NCBI GenBank assembly: GCA_947305005.1
Contig: CAMZCM010000020.1
Coordinates: 1 to 42,879 of the forward strand
Direction of reading: 5' to 3'
Length of the DNA stretch: 42,879 nucleotides
DNA from: an uncultured Prevotellaceae bacterium
GTDB lineage: Bacteria; Bacteroidota; Bacteroidia; Bacteroidales; Bacteroidaceae
Shown: positions 38,766 through 42,879 of the stretch, one piece after another
Layout of the letters: each line of letters begins with the position of its first letter
How positions within the stretch are numbered: position 1 is the stretch's first letter
Made by a program: the position numbers and the translations under genes
Notes under the pieces: generated by a model
Databases searched by the model: none
What the model was told of the DNA's origin: nothing
Seen by the model: the letters and a program-made list of their open reading frames with translations, nothing else

Positions 38766-40487
38766 ATGGCAAACTATTATAGTGATCATCCCGAGATTGG
38801 GTTCTATTTGAATCACCCCTTAATGGCTCGTATTGTTGAGCTGAAAGAAAAAGGCTTTGCAGACGCAAAGGAATTTGACTATGCACCCGTGGATCTTGGC
38901 GACGCCATCGAGAACTACAAGCAGATTCTCGACATCACCGGCGACGTGGCTGCCAATATCATTGCTCCTAACTCTGAGAGCGTTGACCTTGAAGGTCCGC
39001 ACCTCGAGAACGGCCGCATGATCTATGCCAGCAAGACCTACGAGAACCTCGATGCTACCCGTAAGGCTGGCCTCTGGGGCGTTTCAATGCCTCGTCGTTA
39101 CGGCGGTCTGAACCTCCCGAACCTCGTGTTCTCCATGCTTTCTGAGGTTATCTCTGCCTCCGATGCCGGTTTTCAGAACATCTGGAGCCTCCAGAGCTGT
39201 ATCGACACCCTTTATGAGTTCGGTTCTGAGGAACAGCGCCAGAAGTATATCCCCCGCGTTTGCGCTGGTGAAGGCATGTCTATGGACCTCACTGAGCCCG
39301 ATGCCGGTTCCGACTTGCAGCGTGTGATGCTGAAGGCTACCTTCGACGAGAAGGAGAACTGTTGGCGCTTGAACGGTGTGAAGCGTTTCATCACCAACGG
39401 TGATAGCGACATCCATCTCGTTCTCGCTCGTTCTGAGGAAGGTACCAAGGACGGGCGCGGCCTCTCCATGTTCATCTACGACAAGCGCAATGGCGGCGTG
39501 AACGTTCGTCACATCGAGCACAAACTCGGTATCCATGGTTCACCCACCTGTGAGCTCACCTATAAGAATGCTAAGGCAGAGCTTTGCGGCTCCACACGCC
39601 TAGGCCTGATTAAATATGTGATGGCCCTGATGAACGGTGCCCGTTTGGGTATCGCCGCTCAGTCAGTAGGTGTTGAGCAGGAGGCTTACAACGAAGGCCT
39701 CGCTTACGCTAAGGAGCGTCAGCAGTTCGGCGACAAGATTATCAACTTCCCCGCCGTCTATGACATGCTCTCTCGTATGAAGGCTAAGCTCGATGCCGGT
39801 CGTTCACTGCTCTATCAGACAGCCGCTTACGTGGATATCTACAAAGCTCTTGAGGACATCGAGCGCGACCGTAAGCTCACGCCTGAGGAGAAGCAGGAGT
39901 TGAAGAAGTACCAGCGCTTGGCTGATGCCTTCACCCCGCTGGCTAAGGGTATGAATTCTGAGTATGCTAACCAGAATGCCTACGATGCTATCAGCATCCA
40001 TGGTGGTTCTGGCTTCATCATGGAGTACAAGAGCCAGCGTCTGTTCCGCGATGCCCGCATCTTCTCTATCTACGAGGGTACAACCCAGCTGCAGGTCGTT
40101 GCTGCTATCCGCTACATCATCAACGGCACGATGCTCCAGAACATCAATGAGATGGCGGAAAGCCTCACCCCCGCCTCTCCCGTGGGAGAGGGGCTCCTGA
40201 ACAGAGTGAAGGCGCTCATTCCTGTTTACGAGGAGGCGCTCAATACCGTGAAGGCTATGGAGGACCAGGATGCCATCGACTTCCTGTCTCGTCGCCTCTA
40301 CGACATGACTGCCGAGATAGTGATGTCCTTACTCATCATCCGTGACGCTGCTGCTGCTCCCGAACTCTTCGAGAAGAGCGCCGTTGTCTATGTCGGTATG
40401 GCCGAGGAGGATGTGGCTGGCAAGAGCGCTTATATCAAGAACTTCGACCCAGCAAGTCTCGATAACTTCAAAGCTGCTGAAGCATAA
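38766..40487 (+). CDS. Acyl-CoA dehydrogenase
   Basis: This 573-residue flavoenzyme has the family motifs MDLTEPDAGSDL, RFITNGDSDIHLVLARS, FQNIWSLQS and the catalytic-base region IFSIYEGTTQLQ, with Glu437. The extended C-terminus (about 440-573) is typical of the longer acyl-CoA dehydrogenases. It is the third gene after etfBA, so electrons probably go to that flavoprotein. The acyl substrate and direction (oxidation or reduction of an enoyl-CoA) cannot be told. Near residues 467-478 the frame contains SLTPASPVGEG, encoded by a palindromic element that looks inserted. Confidence 0.95.
   Translation: MANYYSDHPEIGFYLNHPLMARIVELKEKGFADAKEFDYAPVDLGDAIENYKQILDITGDVAANIIAPNSESVDLEGPHLENGRMIYASKTYENLDATRKAGLWGVSMPRRYGGLNLPNLVFSMLSEVISASDAGFQNIWSLQSCIDTLYEFGSEEQRQKYIPRVCAGEGMSMDLTEPDAGSDLQRVMLKATFDEKENCWRLNGVKRFITNGDSDIHLVLARSEEGTKDGRGLSMFIYDKRNGGVNVRHIEHKLGIHGSPTCELTYKNAKAELCGSTRLGLIKYVMALMNGARLGIAAQSVGVEQEAYNEGLAYAKERQQFGDKIINFPAVYDMLSRMKAKLDAGRSLLYQTAAYVDIYKALEDIERDRKLTPEEKQELKKYQRLADAFTPLAKGMNSEYANQNAYDAISIHGGSGFIMEYKSQRLFRDARIFSIYEGTTQLQVVAAIRYIINGTMLQNINEMAESLTPASPVGEGLLNRVKALIPVYEEALNTVKAMEDQDAIDFLSRRLYDMTAEIVMSLLIIRDAAAAPELFEKSAVVYVGMAEEDVAGKSAYIKNFDPASLDNFKAAEA
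40164..40197 (+). repeat. Palindromic element inside the acyl-CoA dehydrogenase gene
   Basis: CCTCTCCC (40174-40181), GT, GGGAGAGG (40184-40191) is an 8-bp inverted repeat within a C- and G-rich stretch unlike the surrounding coding DNA. It is read in frame and adds about 11 residues (LTPASPVGEGL). Similar GC-rich palindromes are known as dispersed repeats in many bacteria. Confidence 0.6.
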
Positions 40488-40509
40488 TTGAGAAACTGAA
40501 CATAATCAT

Positions 40510-40548
40510 AGGAGACCTAAGTACATTGCTTAGGTCTCCTTTTCTTTT
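40510..40548 (+). terminator. Terminator of the etfBA-dehydrogenase operon
   Basis: AGGAGACCTAAG (40510-40521) pairs with CTTAGGTCTCCT (40529-40540), a perfect 12-bp stem with a 7-nt loop, followed by TTTCTTTT. It is about 23 bp past the dehydrogenase stop. Confidence 0.92.
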
Positions 40549-40603
40549 GACCTTCTCAGAAAAAAGTGGATTATGTGTTTTCATAAGAAAACCTGACATT
40601 TCT

Positions 40604-40634
40604 TTTGCATTCCGCTCACTTAATCGTATTTTTG
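40604..40634 (+). promoter_or_regulatory. Promoter of the Gfo/Idh/MocA oxidoreductase gene
   Basis: TTTG (40604-40607), 19 nt, then TATTTTTG (40627-40634) is an exact consensus match. The start codon at 40652 follows 17 bp later. Confidence 0.8.
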
Positions 40635-40651
40635 CAGACAAAAGAAGAAGT

Positions 40652-41614
40652 ATGATGAAGCTGAGTGTTATTGGTACAGGAAAGATTGTACATGAGGCAC
40701 TGCCCATTATAGCGGCTACGAACGGCATCACACTGCGTAGCATTTGGACGCGAGAGCACTCGATGGCGAAGGCAGAGGCGTTGGCAGAGCAGTATGGGAT
40801 TGCTGTGGTGACATCGGATTATGCTGCAGTGCTCGCCGATCCACAGGTTGATGCTGTTTATATCGCTTTGATTAACAGCGTGCATTATGTCTTTGCACGA
40901 CAGGCGCTGCATGCGGGGAAACACGTGATTTTGGAGAAACCCGCCTGTCTCAGTTACAGCGAGTTGCTGGCGCTGGCCAACGAAGCCCGTCAGCGACATT
41001 TGATGCTCATAGAGGCTGTTACGCTCCTGCATCTGCCCGCTTTTCATTTACTTCGCACAGAACTGTTGCCACTATTGGGCACACTCCGCCATGTGGAGTG
41101 TAACTATAGCCAGCGTTCCAGCCGCTATGATGCTTATCTACGCGGTGAGGTGCTGCCTGCTTTTGACCCTGCTGCTGGCGGCGGAGCTTTGATGGACATC
41201 AATATCTACAACCTGCATTTTGTCCTTGCTCTTCTTGGGAAGCCGCAAGCGGCTAAGTATATTTGTCGTCGCGGTTTCAATGGTGTGGACCTCTCGGGTA
41301 CGGCAGTACTGGAATACGGTGAGCAGACGGCTCTCTGCACAGGCGCCAAAGACACGGATGCTCCCAGCTTTGGCCTGCTGCAAGGCGACAACGGATGGTT
41401 GCGTATCGAGGGTTCTGTCAGTACGATGACTGCTATCACCCTTTGTCTGCGTGGTCAGCAACCTCAGTCGATTCCTTTGCCTCCGGTTTCACATCGTCTG
41501 GCGCCGGAGTTCTCGGTCTTCGCAGATCTTTTCCATCAGCAGGACTATACAACAATCAACCGTCTGCTCGACCATTCTTTGTTGGTCCTGCAGACGGTTG
41601 ATGAGATGGTTTAG
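40652..41614 (+). CDS. Gfo/Idh/MocA-family oxidoreductase
   Basis: This is a 320-residue NAD(P)-dependent oxidoreductase with an N-terminal Rossmann fold (LSVIGTGKIVHEALPII) and the family motif LEKPAC, whose Lys is the usual catalytic residue. The segment GGGALMDINIYNLHFVLALLG follows at about 180-200. The C-terminal half is the alpha/beta substrate domain. The open frame begins at 40526, but the promoter puts the start at 40652 or 40655. The sugar substrate is unknown. It is convergent with rpiB. Confidence 0.92.
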   Translation: MMKLSVIGTGKIVHEALPIIAATNGITLRSIWTREHSMAKAEALAEQYGIAVVTSDYAAVLADPQVDAVYIALINSVHYVFARQALHAGKHVILEKPACLSYSELLALANEARQRHLMLIEAVTLLHLPAFHLLRTELLPLLGTLRHVECNYSQRSSRYDAYLRGEVLPAFDPAAGGGALMDINIYNLHFVLALLGKPQAAKYICRRGFNGVDLSGTAVLEYGEQTALCTGAKDTDAPSFGLLQGDNGWLRIEGSVSTMTAITLCLRGQQPQSIPLPPVSHRLAPEFSVFADLFHQQDYTTINRLLDHSLLVLQTVDEMV

Positions 41615-41628
41615 ACGTAGTCTTGTTC

Positions 41629-42069
41629 TTACTTCACCGGCATCTTGTCGATGCGTGCCTGATGGCGACCGCCCTCGAACTCAGTGGCGAAAAACTCGTC
41701 CATGATTTTCGTGGCCATATCGGTATCGATGAAACGACCGGGCATCACGAGGACGTTGGCATTGTTGTGCTGTCGGATGAGATGGGCAATCTCAGGAATC
41801 CAACTCAAACCGGCGCGAATGCCTTGGTGCTTGTTCAATGTCATGGAGATGCCTTCACCAGAACCGCAAACGGCAATGCCGGGATAGCATTCGCCGGATT
41901 CGATGGCATTGGCCAACGGATGGGCGAAGTCGGCATAGTCACAGGAGGCTTCGCTGTTGGTGCCGAAATCTTTCCACGCGATACCGCGTGCATCTAAGTA
42001 CGTCTTGACAAATTCTTTTAAAGGGTAGCCAGCGTGGTCACTGGCTAACCCTACTACTTTTATGTCCAT
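41629..42069 (-). CDS. rpiB: Ribose 5-phosphate isomerase B
   Basis: This 146-residue enzyme interconverts ribose 5-phosphate and ribulose 5-phosphate in the non-oxidative pentose phosphate pathway. ASDHAG at 9-14, CGSGEG at 68-73 with Cys68, and HNNANVLVMPGR at 101-112 with His101 are the RpiB motifs. It starts 4 bp after the transketolase stop, so the two form an operon of pathway partners. The length is normal. Confidence 0.96.
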   Translation of the reverse strand: MDIKVVGLASDHAGYPLKEFVKTYLDARGIAWKDFGTNSEASCDYADFAHPLANAIESGECYPGIAVCGSGEGISMTLNKHQGIRAGLSWIPEIAHLIRQHNNANVLVMPGRFIDTDMATKIMDEFFATEFEGGRHQARIDKMPVK

Positions 42070-42073
42070 TGTA

Positions 42074-42879
42074 TTAAGCCAGGAGGCTTTTTACTTGGTT
42101 ATACACATTCTCAGCGGTGAAGCCTAACTTCTCATCGAGCACCTTGTAAGGAGCTGAGAAGCCGAAGCTCTGGAGACCCCAAACAGTGCCGTCAGCACCA
42201 ACAAGACCTTCGAGGTTCACGGGCAAGCCTGCAGTGAGACCGAATTTCTTCACGCCTGCGGGCAGGATAGCCTGCTGGTAGTCCTTCGGCTGGCTGCGGA
42301 ACAGACCTTCTGAGGGAACGCTGACGATGCGCACCTTCACACCGTCCTTGCGGAGCAGCTCTGTGCCGGCCACAAGGGTGCTGACTTCAGAGCCAGAGGC
42401 AAGCAGGATGACATCGGGGTTCTCATCGGAGCCTGCCACGATGTATGCACCCTTACCAGCCTGAGTATAGTCATTGCCTGCGGGCAGGTCGGCAATGTTC
42501 TGGCGGCTGAGGATGAGGGCAGTGGGAGAGTCGGTGTTCTCCATTGCCAGACGCCATGCAGCGGTGGTCTCCTGTGCATCAGCGGGACGCAGCACAAGGG
42601 TGGAGTTCTTACCGTGGTGGTTCTTCAGCTTCTCCATGAGGCGGATCTGTGCTTCTTGCTCAACGGGCTCGTGGGTAGGACCATCCTCACCTACACGGAA
42701 AGCATCGTGTGTCCAGATGAACTTCACGGGCAGCTCCATGAGGGCAGCCATACGAACAGCGGGCTTCATGTAGTCGGAGAAGACGAAGAAGGTACCGCAA
42801 GCGGGGATGACACCGCCGTGCAGGGCCATACCGATGCAGCAGCAAGCCATGGTGAGCTCAGCAACACCAGCCTGGAAGA
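42074..42879 (-). CDS. tkt: Transketolase, C-terminal part (cut by the window edge)
   Basis: The frame continues beyond base 42879, so only the last 268 residues or so are seen. FQAGVAELTMACCCIGMALHGGVIPACGTFFVFSDY and WTHDAFRVGEDGPTHEPVEQ are the pyrimidine-binding domain motifs of transketolase. NLEGLVGADGTVWGLQSFGFSAPYKVLDEKLGFT is the C-terminal domain. Transketolase moves two-carbon units between sugar phosphates with thiamine diphosphate. An internal ATG at 42850 is not the start. It lies immediately upstream of rpiB. Confidence 0.95.
   Translation of the reverse strand, partial: FQAGVAELTMACCCIGMALHGGVIPACGTFFVFSDYMKPAVRMAALMELPVKFIWTHDAFRVGEDGPTHEPVEQEAQIRLMEKLKNHHGKNSTLVLRPADAQETTAAWRLAMENTDSPTALILSRQNIADLPAGNDYTQAGKGAYIVAGSDENPDVILLASGSEVSTLVAGTELLRKDGVKVRIVSVPSEGLFRSQPKDYQQAILPAGVKKFGLTAGLPVNLEGLVGADGTVWGLQSFGFSAPYKVLDEKLGFTAENVYNQVKSLLA

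Overview
The window looks like a chromosomal segment from a Bacteroidales bacterium, most likely Prevotella or a close relative. The reasons are a type II-C CRISPR-Cas locus with a 47-bp repeat, several DUF families typical of Bacteroides and Prevotella (DUF4468, DUF5687, DUF1294), secreted M6 proteases with short Bacteroidetes-style C-terminal tails, few Shine-Dalgarno sequences, and many intergenic matches to the Bacteroidetes promoter (TTTG, 19-21 nt, TAnnTTTG). No IS element, integrase, tRNA or rRNA was seen.

Region 1 (1-6450) is a complete type II-C CRISPR-Cas locus. Eight 47-bp repeats with seven 29-30 nt spacers lie at 27-611. cas2, cas1 and cas9 follow on the minus strand. A tracrRNA gene of about 82 nt on the plus strand diverges from cas9. 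Its anti-repeat shows that crRNAs are made from the plus strand, towards the cas genes. Each repeat carries a promoter-like GTTG-N19-CATCTTTG, and a terminator-like hairpin separates cas9 from cas1.

Region 2 (6538-19919) is mostly housekeeping: a YgjP-type metallopeptidase, a GH13 amylase with fabD, a secreted Tyr/Gly/Ser-rich protein followed by a FadL-like porin and a HAD phosphatase, nadE with cstA, a reverse rubrerythrin, galE, and ispE. The 329-bp gap between galE and ispE holds a strong candidate for a structured small RNA with its own terminator.

Region 3 (20093-29120) holds two tandem M6 metalloproteases, then a co-oriented run: mannose-1-phosphate guanylyltransferase, an unknown acidic-tailed protein, an SSS-family symporter, a patatin-like lipase, a Nudix hydrolase, a DUF1294 membrane protein and a low-molecular-weight tyrosine phosphatase.

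Region 4 (29201-36664) holds two divergent transport operons: tolC-macA-macB (ATPase and permease split) with a DUF4468 protein on the minus strand, and a DUF5687 membrane protein with its ABC ATPase on the plus strand.

Region 5 (36830-42879) holds etfB-etfA-acyl-CoA dehydrogenase, a Gfo/Idh/MocA oxidoreductase, and rpiB downstream of a transketolase cut by the window edge. A palindromic element sits inside the dehydrogenase reading frame. AT-rich heptamer tandem repeats recur just before the start codons of cstA, macA, the DUF4468 gene and the dehydrogenase.
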